Assembly (NCBI GenBank): GCA_001603005.1
Contig: LVAJ01000044.1
Span: forward strand, 1 to 35,604
Direction: 5' to 3'
Length of the DNA stretch: 35,604 nt
From: Clostridiales bacterium Firm_04
GTDB lineage: Bacteria > Bacillota > Clostridia > Oscillospirales > Ruminococcaceae
Shown here: positions 16,136 to 24,349 of the stretch, piece after piece
Numbering within the stretch: position 1 is the first letter of the stretch
How the letters are laid out: the number at the start of each line of letters is the position of its first letter
Program-made: the position numbers and the translations under genes
Notes under the pieces: generated by a model
What the model was told of the DNA's origin: nothing
The model's database searches: none
What the model saw: the letters and a program-made list of their open reading frames with translations, nothing else

Positions 16136-16164
16136 TTGACAAAAGCAAAAATTTGTGTTAGGAT
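16136..16164 (+). promoter_or_regulatory. Promoter of the LytTR/GHKL two-component operon
   Basis: TTGACA (16136-16141), 17-bp spacer, TAGGAT (16159-16164), about 90 bp before the response-regulator ATG. Confidence 0.75.
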
Positions 16165-16254
16165 AGATTCGGGATACTTTTCAGCACGTTCCGCAAGGAT
16201 CAAATTTCACATTTTCAGTACACAAATTTTACGAAATAACGAGGAAAACAGAAT

Positions 16255-16965
16255 ATGAAAATTGCAATCTGCGACGATGAATTACCGATGCACGACCTTC
16301 TGAAAAAGCAATTGAACCGCTATGCGCAAAAGCGGAATCTGGTCATGTCCTACACGGATTTTACGGGCGGAAATGAACTGCTCATCAATCCCTATGACTA
16401 TGACCTGATCTTCATGGATTATCAGATGAAGGTTCTGGACGGATTGGAAACTGCAAAGAAACTGCGCAAGCTCGGGATCGAAACGCCGGTCATTTTCCTG
16501 ACCAGCTTTCCGCATATCGTGTTCGATACATTTTCCGTCCATGCATACCGCTTTCTGGTCAAGCCGATTGATCCGGAAAAGCTCTCCGCAGCGCTCGACG
16601 ATTTCCTCGCCGAGCAGGAGACCGATCAGTATATCGTCATCAAGGACGGCGACTGCACGAAGCGCGTGAACATCGACGACATTATTTATGCGGAGGCATC
16701 CGACAAATACTGCTATATCCGCACGACCGAGGAAGGCTTTGTCTACAAAAAAACACTCGCCGAGCTGGAGAGCCAGCTGCCCGAAGACCGCTTTTTCCGG
16801 AGCCACCGCACCTATCTGGTCGGCTTCCGGCATGTGACGTCGCACACGGAAACGACGATCATGCTGGATAATCAGGAAAAGGCGCTCCTGAGCAAGCTGA
16901 AGCGCACGCCGTTCCGCAAGGCGTTTCAGGATTACATCAAGCGCTATCACTTCGCGGCGGGGTGA
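16255..16965 (+). CDS. LytTR-family response regulator (AgrA-like)
   Basis: A 236-aa DNA-binding regulator. The receiver domain (1-120) has acidic residues Asp7/Asp8, the phospho-acceptor Asp55 in LIFMDYQM, Thr83 and Lys103 (FLVKPID). A LytTR domain (about 130-232) follows, with IIYAEASDKYCYI and FFRSHRTYLVGFRHV. Proteins of this type commonly control surface, secretion or peptide-signalling genes by binding paired 9-bp repeats. It overlaps or abuts the sensor gene, and no autoinducing-peptide precursor was seen nearby. Adjacency to pilus and dockerin genes makes these candidate targets, but this is inference. Confidence 0.92.
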   Translation: MKIAICDDELPMHDLLKKQLNRYAQKRNLVMSYTDFTGGNELLINPYDYDLIFMDYQMKVLDGLETAKKLRKLGIETPVIFLTSFPHIVFDTFSVHAYRFLVKPIDPEKLSAALDDFLAEQETDQYIVIKDGDCTKRVNIDDIIYAEASDKYCYIRTTEEGFVYKKTLAELESQLPEDRFFRSHRTYLVGFRHVTSHTETTIMLDNQEKALLSKLKRTPFRKAFQDYIKRYHFAAG

Positions 16966-16970
16966 TCTGC

Positions 16971-18260
16971 ATGGTGTACGGAGCATTCTATCTTCTCGCA
17001 CTGATCCAGAATGCCGCATTTCTCCGGCTTGTCCGCACCGCCTGCGGATTTGAACGCAGCGAGAGCAGGATCGTCCTGTTCCTTGCAGCTGCGCTGAGCG
17101 CTGTTCCGCAGCTTGTTCTGCTGTTCCCGAGCGCCGGTCTGCCGAAGCTTCTGATCCTGCTGGTGCCGGTGCTGCTGATGCTGCTGCGCGCAGGCTGCTA
17201 TGCGGCTGCGTTCCGCTGCAAAAAGCTTTCCATGCTGTATATCAGCATTCTGTCCTTTGCGCTGAATGCGAACTATTCCAATATCGTAAAGCTGTTCACG
17301 ACCGACTGGCTGCCGCTGAATTTTGCCGCATGTGCCGCGGAGCTGGTGCTCACGGCGGCGGCGCTGCTGTATATCCGGCGGAAAAACAATGCAGAGGTCA
17401 TCGCGGAAAGCCTTTCGCAGATCCCGCGGAAACTTTGCATGCTCATTCTCGGCTTTTTGTATTTCATGAGCGTGTTTGAATATTCGATCGTCAATCCGGC
17501 GATGAATACGGTCTCCCGCGCGCTGCTGCTGCCGGTCATCCTGATGACGGCGTACATTATCACGCGCATCATGAAGATCAATGCAAAGGCGCGGGAGCAG
17601 GAGCGGATCTCGGCGATCCTTTCCGAGCAGCTGGAAAATCAGGTTTCGTATTATCAGAAGATCAATGATATTTACACGGAATTTCGTGCATTCCGGCATG
17701 ATTACCGGAATCATCTGCTCTGCCTGCGCGGACTGCTCGCAGAGAATGAAGTGGCGCGCGCATGCGAATACATGGATCAGATCGCGCAGATGAGCCGCTC
17801 GCACCGGAAGACCTTTGATACGGGAAATATCATTGTCGATTCGCTGCTGAATGACAAGAACGAGAAAGCCGCGCAGTCTCATGCGCAGATCCTGTTCAGC
17901 GGGTTTGCGCCGACGACCGGCATCACGAATGCGGATCTCTGCACAGTGTTTGCAAATGCGCTCGACAATGCGATCGAAGCCTGTGCAAAAGACAGCAGCA
18001 GCGACGAAAAAGAGATCGCGGTGCATTCGGATTTCCGGCAGGGATATTTTACATTGCGGATCACGAATCCGGTATTTGAAAAGGTGGAGATCCGCAGTCA
18101 CAATCAGGTGGAGACCTCGAAGGCGGATAAGGGCATGCACGGATTCGGCGTTGCGAACATTGTCCGGACGGCGAAAAAGTACGGCGGCGATGCGGCGCTT
18201 TCCGCAGAAAACGGCGTTTTCACGCTTGAAGTCGGGCTCTGGCTGAATCCGGAGCTCTGA
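16971..18260 (+). CDS. GHKL-type sensor histidine kinase (AgrC-like)
   Basis: A 429-aa membrane sensor. Five or six hydrophobic segments fill residues 1-200, followed by a coiled linker, the phospho-acceptor His243 in FRHDYRNHL, an N box (NALDNAIEA) and a glycine box (GMHGFGVANI) of the GHKL ATPase. No extracytoplasmic sensor domain is evident, so the ligand is probably sensed in the membrane, as in AgrC. I prefer ATG 16971, preceded by GGGGTGA. A GTG at 16962 overlapping the regulator stop (GTGA) is also possible and would add three residues. It is partner of the preceding regulator. Confidence 0.92.
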   Translation: MVYGAFYLLALIQNAAFLRLVRTACGFERSESRIVLFLAAALSAVPQLVLLFPSAGLPKLLILLVPVLLMLLRAGCYAAAFRCKKLSMLYISILSFALNANYSNIVKLFTTDWLPLNFAACAAELVLTAAALLYIRRKNNAEVIAESLSQIPRKLCMLILGFLYFMSVFEYSIVNPAMNTVSRALLLPVILMTAYIITRIMKINAKAREQERISAILSEQLENQVSYYQKINDIYTEFRAFRHDYRNHLLCLRGLLAENEVARACEYMDQIAQMSRSHRKTFDTGNIIVDSLLNDKNEKAAQSHAQILFSGFAPTTGITNADLCTVFANALDNAIEACAKDSSSDEKEIAVHSDFRQGYFTLRITNPVFEKVEIRSHNQVETSKADKGMHGFGVANIVRTAKKYGGDAALSAENGVFTLEVGLWLNPEL

Positions 18261-18286
18261 CGGCGTTCGGTATCTCCGATGGATCT

Positions 18287-18349
18287 ATAATGAGGGCTCC
18301 GCCCTCAAACTCCTGCTTAAGGGCTGCTAGCCCTTAAGAATCCCATTAT
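18287..18349. repeat. Palindromic intergenic element
   Basis: Outer inverted ends ATAATG/CATTAT bracket two small perfect hairpins, GAGGGC/GCCCTC (18292-18306) and CTTAAGGGCT/AGCCCTTAAG (18316-18338). It lies between convergent genes and looks like a REP- or MITE-type repeat. Confidence 0.5.
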
Positions 18350-18361
18350 AATGCGTAAAAA

Positions 18362-18397
18362 GCCCCGAAGCGTTTCATGTGCATGGCGCTTCGGGGC
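18362..18397 (-). terminator. Hairpin terminator between convergent genes
   Basis: GCCCCGAAGCG pairs with CGCTTCGGGGC, an 11-bp perfect stem with a 14-nt loop. On the minus strand it is followed by TTTTT. On the plus strand no T-run follows, although the stem may still slow polymerase leaving the kinase gene. Confidence 0.6.
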
Positions 18398-18484
18398 GAT
18401 ATTGTGTAAAAGTAAACCGTGAAAAATCCTCACACTCCCGCACAGCCCATTTCAAATCATCGCGCAGCGATACCTTAAAAACGC

Positions 18485-18515
18485 GAACCGGCGTATCATG
18501 AAGATACGCCGGTTC
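18485..18515 (-). terminator. Terminator of the LRR/transglutaminase-like gene
   Basis: GAACCGGCGTATC pairs with GATACGCCGGTTC, a 13-bp perfect stem with a 5-nt loop. On the minus strand it is followed by GCGTTTTT. It lies about 30 bp beyond the stop at 18548. Confidence 0.8.
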
Positions 18516-18547
18516 TGTGTCTTTATGATCAGGGGGATGTCAGGCGG

Positions 18548-20407
18548 TCAGTTCAGGAATGTGCAGTGTACGTTTTCCTTGGAAAGGATCGCGCGGGACT
18601 GATCACTGCACTGTTTTTCCATCTTGAGCAGGAGCAGCGGTGCAAAATGATCTGCCGGCTGCAGGATCGGAGCTTCGATATCCTTCTCTGTCAGCTGCTT
18701 GTCAGCAGACTGTGCGAACATCTCAAACTTGTCGTTGTTGCTGACGCACATATTGCCGCCGATTCCGGTCAGCAGATTGCGCGCGTTCAGATCGTCCGGA
18801 TCTGCCTGACTGTTGCCGGACATATCGTAGCTGAACCAGTAGCCGTTCGCACGCACGACGTTCAGCGCATGCTGCGGCGCACCGCAGTAGTAGTTCTCGA
18901 TGTCGAGCTTGTCGAGCAGCAGGGAGCTTGCAAGTGCAAAGCCCACGCAGTCGGTGTATGCATCATGCTCCTCGTCTTTCAGCATGTAGACCGCAGTCGC
19001 GGAATAGGTTGTGTTGCGCAGGAGATCATTATAATAGTACTCCTCGTTCTGATAAAGCTCATAGCCGCCGGAGAACGACCAGAGATTATCCGGAGTTGCC
19101 GGCTTATCGTTATCTGCGCGGTTCAGCGAATAGTAATCGGAATACTCCGCGCGCTCTGCGATCAGTTTGCCGGCGAGCACGGCTGCGGCGATTTCATCCG
19201 TTTCCGGATCGCACTCTGCTTTGATCTGACGCTCCAGCTCGCTGATGATCCGCTGGGTTTCCTCGGTGGTATACAGCGTGCTGTCAAATGCGGACAGATA
19301 GCGGCGCGTCAGCTTCTGGATCTCAGGGGTATTGCTGCGGAAGGTCTCGCTGTTGACCGTTCTCAGCTTTTTGAACTGATCGAATGCGGAATCCTGAATA
19401 AATGTGACGGAATCCGGAATATCGACATTGTAAATGTCATCATAGGGCAGTGCCCATGTCATCGTCAGATTGATGCTTGTTGTATCCTCTGCGAACGAAA
19501 CGCTGTGTGCTGCTTTCGCAGTATCATATAAGCTGCTTTCCACATAAAATGCAATCACAGTGTTGTTGTTCACATCGGGATCTCTGAAATAAAGAATGCC
19601 GTTTTCCGGTTTCACATACTTATTCCTGATCGCCGGAACAGCATTGAAAACAGAAACGTCATTGATGACGGTGTGCTGCGGCAGCGTGAGCGTTTTGAGA
19701 TTGGAGCAGCCGTCAAACACCTGCGAATCGAGGCGCAGGCAGGTGCTTGCAGTGACCGTTCCGGCAGTCGGGATCTGCACAGAGGTGCTGTTTTTGATAT
19801 GCCAGTCCGGCTGCACATAATTCTGGAACCTGATGCTTTTCAGCTCGGTATGTCCTGCAAATGCACGGTTTCCGATCTCCATGACCGGGAAAATTCTGCC
19901 CTTGAAAAAGACCTCACGCGGGACTTCGATCTCGGATGCACCCGTGCCGTTGTATTTCGTGATCTTTGCATACAGTTCATCGCCGCTGATGATCTCAAAT
20001 TCATAGTCGCGCTGCACATATTTCAGCAGAACGCAGTAATCCTCCGGCGTGATGTGGCTGTCCTTGTTGACGTCATATCGTGTCGTGTTTGCATCTGCAA
20101 CAATATCACCATAGTTGTTTTCACGCAGGAGCTTGTTGACCTCGGATTCCAGTGTATAGAAATCATTCGGCTCTGCGTCAGTATTCTTTCCGTCAAAGTT
20201 GCAGTTCTCGATGCCGAATTTTGCGAGCGTTTCGGCATAGTTATCCAGATCTGTCTTGATCAGTCTGTCGTCATCCAGCGCGTAGAAATCGGAATCGTAC
20301 TTCGGCTGGTCGGTTTCTGCTGCCGCAGCGGACAGCATGCTGACAGGCATCATCAGTGCGGAGAGCACAGCTGCCGTCAGGCTAAGAACGCATTTTCTTT
20401 GTTTCAT
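18548..20407 (-). CDS. Secreted LRR/transglutaminase-like protein with one dockerin-like repeat
   Basis: A 619-aa exported protein. It has a signal peptide (about 1-30) and an N-terminal region with a single calcium-loop repeat like half a dockerin (YDVNKDSHITPEDYCVLLKYV, 111-131). LRR_5-type repeats follow (about 165-360, with units such as GNRAFAGHTELKSIRF and SQVFDGCSNLKTLTL). A C-terminal transglutaminase-like domain has probable triad Cys487 (YTDCVGFALASSLLL), His513 (APQHALNVV) and Asp528 (WFSYDMSG). It shares its domain logic with the dockerin protein at 14352 but lacks a C-terminal two-loop dockerin. ATG 20407 follows GGGGGAGAAG; the upstream TTG is less likely. Substrate unknown; hydrolase, cross-linker or binding role are all possible. 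Confidence 0.82.
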   Translation of the reverse strand: MKQRKCVLSLTAAVLSALMMPVSMLSAAAAETDQPKYDSDFYALDDDRLIKTDLDNYAETLAKFGIENCNFDGKNTDAEPNDFYTLESEVNKLLRENNYGDIVADANTTRYDVNKDSHITPEDYCVLLKYVQRDYEFEIISGDELYAKITKYNGTGASEIEVPREVFFKGRIFPVMEIGNRAFAGHTELKSIRFQNYVQPDWHIKNSTSVQIPTAGTVTASTCLRLDSQVFDGCSNLKTLTLPQHTVINDVSVFNAVPAIRNKYVKPENGILYFRDPDVNNNTVIAFYVESSLYDTAKAAHSVSFAEDTTSINLTMTWALPYDDIYNVDIPDSVTFIQDSAFDQFKKLRTVNSETFRSNTPEIQKLTRRYLSAFDSTLYTTEETQRIISELERQIKAECDPETDEIAAAVLAGKLIAERAEYSDYYSLNRADNDKPATPDNLWSFSGGYELYQNEEYYYNDLLRNTTYSATAVYMLKDEEHDAYTDCVGFALASSLLLDKLDIENYYCGAPQHALNVVRANGYWFSYDMSGNSQADPDDLNARNLLTGIGGNMCVSNNDKFEMFAQSADKQLTEKDIEAPILQPADHFAPLLLLKMEKQCSDQSRAILSKENVHCTFLN

Positions 20408-20489
20408 AATCTTCTCCCCCAATCACACCGCTATGCGATGTCATTGGTTTCCTTCTCTTTTTTTGGATTTCGTTTGCGCAAACAAGTCC

Positions 20490-20517
20490 ATTATAAGCAA
20501 AAGTCCGAAAATGTCAA
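20490..20517 (-). promoter_or_regulatory. Promoter of the LRR/transglutaminase-like gene
   Basis: On the minus strand TTGACA (20517-20512) and TATAAT (20495-20490) are separated by 16 bp. It lies about 85 bp before the start codon. Confidence 0.85.
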
Positions 20518-20714
20518 GGCAATATCATACAATCTTAAACTGTTTCTGCAATATTTTACAGAATTTGAGAGTCTGATTCCGGAATAACTGGTCATGGTAT
20601 CCCTGAATATTTAATAAAATATAGATCGCATTTCTGCACATCGCAGCGGCGGGCGCAGATGCCTGAAACTGCGTAAAATCATACAAATCGCAGCATCGTC
20701 ATGCTTTGCGGCAC

Positions 20715-20756
20715 AAAAAATCCCGCGGATACCGTGCTCTGCATCCGTGGGATTTT
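20715..20756 (-). terminator. Terminator of the GyrI-like gene
   Basis: AAAATCCCGCGGAT pairs with ATCCGTGGGATTTT, with one G-T pair and a loop of about 12 nt. On the minus strand the stem ends in six T. The remainder of 20518-20714 shows nothing further. Confidence 0.85.
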
Positions 20757-20805
20757 CGGTTTTGGTGTGCAGCTCCGTGTTCCGGAACCGCCCGTCTGTC
20801 CTGCT

Positions 20806-21255
20806 CTATAAAATGTTATAATTCACCCCGATATACAGGTCAATGATGCAGTTTTCCGGATTGCCCGCATCCATGCGCACAATGCTGTAATAGACCTCTG
20901 TGATGACCTGATATGCCTTTTCCTGCGCATACTGCAAAAGCTGCTGCTCTGTCTTGGCGAGTGCCGAAAAGCTGCCCTCGTGCCGTGCCGAGACCGCGTT
21001 GATCAGCTTGAACACCGGCTTTTTTTCATACTGCGCGCAGGACGCAAACTCGCCCCTGACCGGTATCAGGATCTCAATATTCCGCTCCTGCGCCGGATCC
21101 TCGGTGAACAGGATCCTGCCGTTCTGCTGCAATCCGAGCGCGCCGAGCTGTTCCGGGATCCGCGGCAGCATTTCCGGCAGCCGTGCGCGCGGCATCTGTA
21201 TCCTGCACGAGAGCAGATCATACAGGTACAATGCCTGTTGTTCCAAAATTTGCAT
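20806..21255 (-). CDS. GyrI-like small-molecule-binding domain protein
   Basis: A 149-aa protein with no signal peptide. The second half carries the pattern of GyrI-like/AraC effector-binding domains: a strand NIEILIPV, the segment VSARHEGSFSAL corresponding to the conserved 'H-x-G-x-y-x-x-L' turn, a helix (TEQQLLQYAQEKAYQV), and the closing strand NCIIDLYIGV. Such domains bind hydrophobic or cationic ligands and occur alone or fused to transcription factors. No DNA-binding helix-turn-helix is obvious in the short N-terminus. GAGG lies 9 nt before the ATG. It is divergent from asnB. The family call is by pattern and should be treated as moderate. Confidence 0.6.
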   Translation of the reverse strand: MQILEQQALYLYDLLSCRIQMPRARLPEMLPRIPEQLGALGLQQNGRILFTEDPAQERNIEILIPVRGEFASCAQYEKKPVFKLINAVSARHEGSFSALAKTEQQLLQYAQEKAYQVITEVYYSIVRMDAGNPENCIIDLYIGVNYNIL

Positions 21256-21293
21256 TTGAATACCTCATTCTCCTTGCGGATATTTTTAAAACA

Positions 21294-21322
21294 ATTATAT
21301 CAGCGGCGCAGCGGAAAGTCCA
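21294..21322 (-). promoter_or_regulatory. Promoter of the GyrI-like gene
   Basis: On the minus strand TGGACT (21322-21317), 17-bp spacer and TATAAT (21299-21294). The -10 is perfect, the -35 weak. Confidence 0.65.
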
Positions 21323-21350
21323 GCGCTGTGCAGTCAGCGGGCGTTTTTGC

Positions 21351-21404
21351 GGAGTGAACAGTCAGGGGCATCCCGTTCACTCCGATTTTCCGCCCGTTCA
21401 CTCC
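21351..21404. promoter_or_regulatory. Three copies of GTTCACTCC, candidate operator
   Basis: GGAGTGAAC at 21351-21359 is the inverse of GTTCACTCC at 21375-21383 and at 21396-21404. The block lies between the divergent promoters of the GyrI-like gene and asnB. No known regulator site was recognised. Confidence 0.5.
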
Positions 21405-21473
21405 GCGGCGCTCCGGCTTCTGCCCGCGATCAGCCTGCCCGCAAATCTTTTTGGATCAGAACAGCCTGCGGGC

Positions 21474-21502
21474 TTGCATAATCCGGAAAAAAGTAGTATA
21501 AT
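21474..21502 (+). promoter_or_regulatory. Promoter of the asnB operon
   Basis: TTGCAT (21474-21479), 17-bp spacer, TATAAT (21497-21502), 43 bp before the asnB ATG. Confidence 0.8.
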
Positions 21503-21545
21503 AGGAAAGGCAAAAATCCATTCCCGCCACACAGGAGGCAAGCAT

Positions 21546-23417
21546 ATGTGCGGAATCATTGGCTTTTCCAGCCGCATTGAAAACGCGGACGCCGTTCTTG
21601 AGAAAATGATGGAACGCATCCGCCACCGCGGACCGGATGCAGGCGGCAAGTATCTCAATGGGGAGATCGCGCTCGGACACCGCCGGCTCTCGATCATCGA
21701 CATTACGGAACAGGGCGACCAGCCCATTTTCAACGAAGACCGATCAATGGTGCTCGTCTTCAACGGTGAGATCTATAACTATAAAGAGATTCGGGAGGAG
21801 CTGACCGCAGCCGGTCACACCTTCCGGACGGAGACAGATTCGGAGGTGCTGATCCACGGCTATGAGGAATACGGTGCGGAGCTGCTGAACAGGCTGCGCG
21901 GCATGTTTTCCTTTGTGATCTGGGATGAACGGAACAAGGAGCTGTTCGGCGCACGCGATTTCTTCGGCATCAAGCCGATGTACTACGCGCAGATGGGCGA
22001 AAGCTTCCTGTTCGGCAGCGAGATCAAGGCATTCCTGCCGCATCCGGATTTCAAAAAGGAGCTGAATCATGAGGTGCTGGAGCAGTATCTCACCTTTCAG
22101 TATTCCCCGACCGAGGATACCTTTTTCAAGGGTGTCAAGAAGCTGCCCGCGGCACATTATTTCCGCTGGAAGAACGGCAAACTGACCGTTCAGCGGTACT
22201 GGGATGTGCATTTCGAGGCGGACGACGCCCCGCTGCTCGGCGACTGGGTAAAGACCATTTCCGAGACCTTCCGCGGCTCGATCGCGGCGCATAAGATCGC
22301 GGATGTCGAGGTCGGCAGTTTCCTGTCATCCGGCGTCGATTCGAGCTATGTCGCAGCAGTTGCGAATGTGGACAAGACCTTTACGGTCGGATTCGGCTCG
22401 GATGAGAAGTACAACGAGATCGGCTGGGCAAAGCGCTTTTCCCGCGCGATCGGCAAGGAGAATTTCAGCCATGTCATCACGCAGCAGGAATACTGGGATG
22501 TGCTGCCGAAGATCCAGTATCAGATGGACGAGCCGCTCGCGGATCCGTCCTGCATCGCGCTGTATTTCGTCTGCAAGCTGGCAGCAGAGCAGGTCAAGGT
22601 CGTGCTCTCCGGCGAGGGCGCGGACGAGCTGTTCGGCGGCTACAATGTTTACAGCGAGCCGGATGCGACATGGTACGACCGGTTGCCCATGGGACTGCGG
22701 CGCGGCATTGCGAATGCAGCGAGCGTGCTCCCCGCAAAGCGCGGCAGAAACTTCCTTGTCCGCAAGGGCAGAACGCTTGAGGAGCGCTTCATCGGCAATG
22801 CTTATATGTTCACGCCGGCAGAGCGCAAGGCGCTGCTGAAAGAGCCGACCGGCGCGCCCGATCCGACCGCGGTGACAAAGCCGTTCTACGACAAGGTCAC
22901 CGATCAGGATGCCGTCACGAAGATGCAGTATCTCGATCTGCACCTCTGGATGACCGGCGATATCCTGCTGAAAGCGGATAAGATGAGCATGGCGCATTCG
23001 CTGGAACTGCGCGTGCCGTTCCTCGACAAAGAGCTGATGCATGTTGCGGAGCAGATCCCGACAAAATTCCGCGTGACGCACCGCGTTGCGACGGATGACA
23101 AAACACCCTATACGACAAAATATGCGATGCGGCTTGCGGCAAAGCGCGATACTCCGCCGGAGACTGCGGATACCGCGGCGAAAAAGAAGCTCGGCTTCCC
23201 CGTGCCGATCCGCGTGTGGCTGAAACAGGATGACTGCTACAACACGGTGCGGACAGCCTTTGTCTCGCCGGATGCAGAGCAGTTTTTCCATACGGAGCAG
23301 CTTGTGAAGCTTCTCGATAACCATAAGAACGGCAAGGGCGATTACAGCCGCAAGATCTGGACGGTGTACATGTTCCTTGTGTGGTATAAGGTCTATTTCG
23401 GAGAAGGCGCTGTTTGA
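21546..23417 (+). CDS. asnB: Asparagine synthase (glutamine-hydrolysing)
   Basis: A 623-aa cytoplasmic enzyme that makes asparagine from aspartate, ATP and glutamine. The glutaminase domain begins at Cys2 (MCGIIGFSS), the nucleophile freed by removal of Met1, and includes RHRGPDAGG, HRRLSIID and FNGEIYNYKEI. The synthetase domain has the pyrophosphate loop SSGVDSSYVA (about 261-270) and SGEGADELFGGY. Length and domain order fit family members. I chose ATG 21546 because Cys must follow Met and AGGAGG lies just upstream; the frame stays open for about 120 codons before it but is not coding. The next gene follows after 32 bp. Confidence 0.96.
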   Translation: MCGIIGFSSRIENADAVLEKMMERIRHRGPDAGGKYLNGEIALGHRRLSIIDITEQGDQPIFNEDRSMVLVFNGEIYNYKEIREELTAAGHTFRTETDSEVLIHGYEEYGAELLNRLRGMFSFVIWDERNKELFGARDFFGIKPMYYAQMGESFLFGSEIKAFLPHPDFKKELNHEVLEQYLTFQYSPTEDTFFKGVKKLPAAHYFRWKNGKLTVQRYWDVHFEADDAPLLGDWVKTISETFRGSIAAHKIADVEVGSFLSSGVDSSYVAAVANVDKTFTVGFGSDEKYNEIGWAKRFSRAIGKENFSHVITQQEYWDVLPKIQYQMDEPLADPSCIALYFVCKLAAEQVKVVLSGEGADELFGGYNVYSEPDATWYDRLPMGLRRGIANAASVLPAKRGRNFLVRKGRTLEERFIGNAYMFTPAERKALLKEPTGAPDPTAVTKPFYDKVTDQDAVTKMQYLDLHLWMTGDILLKADKMSMAHSLELRVPFLDKELMHVAEQIPTKFRVTHRVATDDKTPYTTKYAMRLAAKRDTPPETADTAAKKKLGFPVPIRVWLKQDDCYNTVRTAFVSPDAEQFFHTEQLVKLLDNHKNGKGDYSRKIWTVYMFLVWYKVYFGEGAV

Positions 23418-23449
23418 GCGTTTTGTTCCGTCTTTGAGAGGTGTTGAAG

Positions 23450-24349
23450 ATGAGCAGTTTGATTAAACATGAACAGGAACTTATAAAGAAATATAATTTT
23501 GAATTGGATATGCAGGTGGAGACTGTTCCAAATTCCGATTCTCCATTGTGTTTTCCTTTGCTCACGCCCCGTAATGTTGCATTTGTGGAAGCAATTATTA
23601 AAATTGATTCTACATATCGCAAGGCGGGAGATGAAAAACAAGAGCGTACACCCCGATATTGCGGTTCACCTGCATATTGGTTGGTGCAGTTAAGAGAACT
23701 ATTATCTTCTGCAAATCCAAAAGATGACGACTTTAAGTCTAAAATTGAAGGGGCAGTAAAGGCACTGGATACCGCAAACAGTACGCACCTTAATTCGGAC
23801 AACGTAGGATTGGAACAAATAACGACAAGAATATATGAGTACTACAAAAACAATCCCCAAAAGCTGAAAGAAGATTTGAAAACAAGAGAGTCTGCCAAAG
23901 AAATTTTTTGCAAGATTGCCCAAAAAACAGTTCTTTCTGAGACGCAAGGAAATTCAGAGAAAAAATATCATGCGCGAGAAAATTTTTCTTTTGCCAGTAA
24001 ATTTTGTCGTAATGCAAGCTATTATTTATTTGAGGGCGAAGGACAAAATGATACTTTCTCAATTTATGATAGTGTTCTTGCGAAAGCAGTCCGGATATAT
24101 GCTTGGTATTATTTGGGAGAGGATTGCACTCTTGAATACAAAGGGAAAGATGCGGAAACAATGTGGAGCGAATATTGTAGATATTGCAATACTATAGATA
24201 AGATTAGGGAAAAGTGCGGAGAAGAACAGATCAGCCGAAATGGGTTTGATCATATTTTGTGGTATTACTTTAAGGGAAGAGAGCGCGCAGAAATAGGAAA
24301 AATGCGAGAACAAGCTGAAGCTGCATGGGAGCGGAGGTATAAAATATGA
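23450..24349 (+). CDS. AT-rich gene of unknown function between asnB and pyrB
   Basis: A 299-aa, mainly helical, soluble protein with no signal peptide or membrane segment. I do not recognise its family. Distinctive segments are RTPRYCGSPAYWLVQLREL (about 62-80), SFASKFCRNASYYLF, FSIYDSVLAKAVRIYAWYY, and FDHILWYYFKGRERAE near the C-terminus. The SFASK...YDS...LW arrangement is reminiscent of uncharacterised proteins in mobile or defence islands, but that is a weak memory-based comparison. Codon use is rich in AAA, ATA and TTA, very unlike the GC-rich neighbours, pointing to recent acquisition. GAGAGGTG precedes ATG 23450. Its stop overlaps the pyrB start by 4 nt (ATGA), so it is expressed with pyrB. 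Confidence 0.8.
   Translation: MSSLIKHEQELIKKYNFELDMQVETVPNSDSPLCFPLLTPRNVAFVEAIIKIDSTYRKAGDEKQERTPRYCGSPAYWLVQLRELLSSANPKDDDFKSKIEGAVKALDTANSTHLNSDNVGLEQITTRIYEYYKNNPQKLKEDLKTRESAKEIFCKIAQKTVLSETQGNSEKKYHARENFSFASKFCRNASYYLFEGEGQNDTFSIYDSVLAKAVRIYAWYYLGEDCTLEYKGKDAETMWSEYCRYCNTIDKIREKCGEEQISRNGFDHILWYYFKGRERAEIGKMREQAEAAWERRYKI

Noticed and set aside
18287..18349. Insertion sequence or complete transposon.
   Set aside because: The element is too short to encode anything and no transposase was found anywhere in the window.
21183..21545. N-terminal extension of AsnB.
   Set aside because: The catalytic Cys must be residue 2 after the initiator Met, and the promoter and AGGAGG lie inside the extension.
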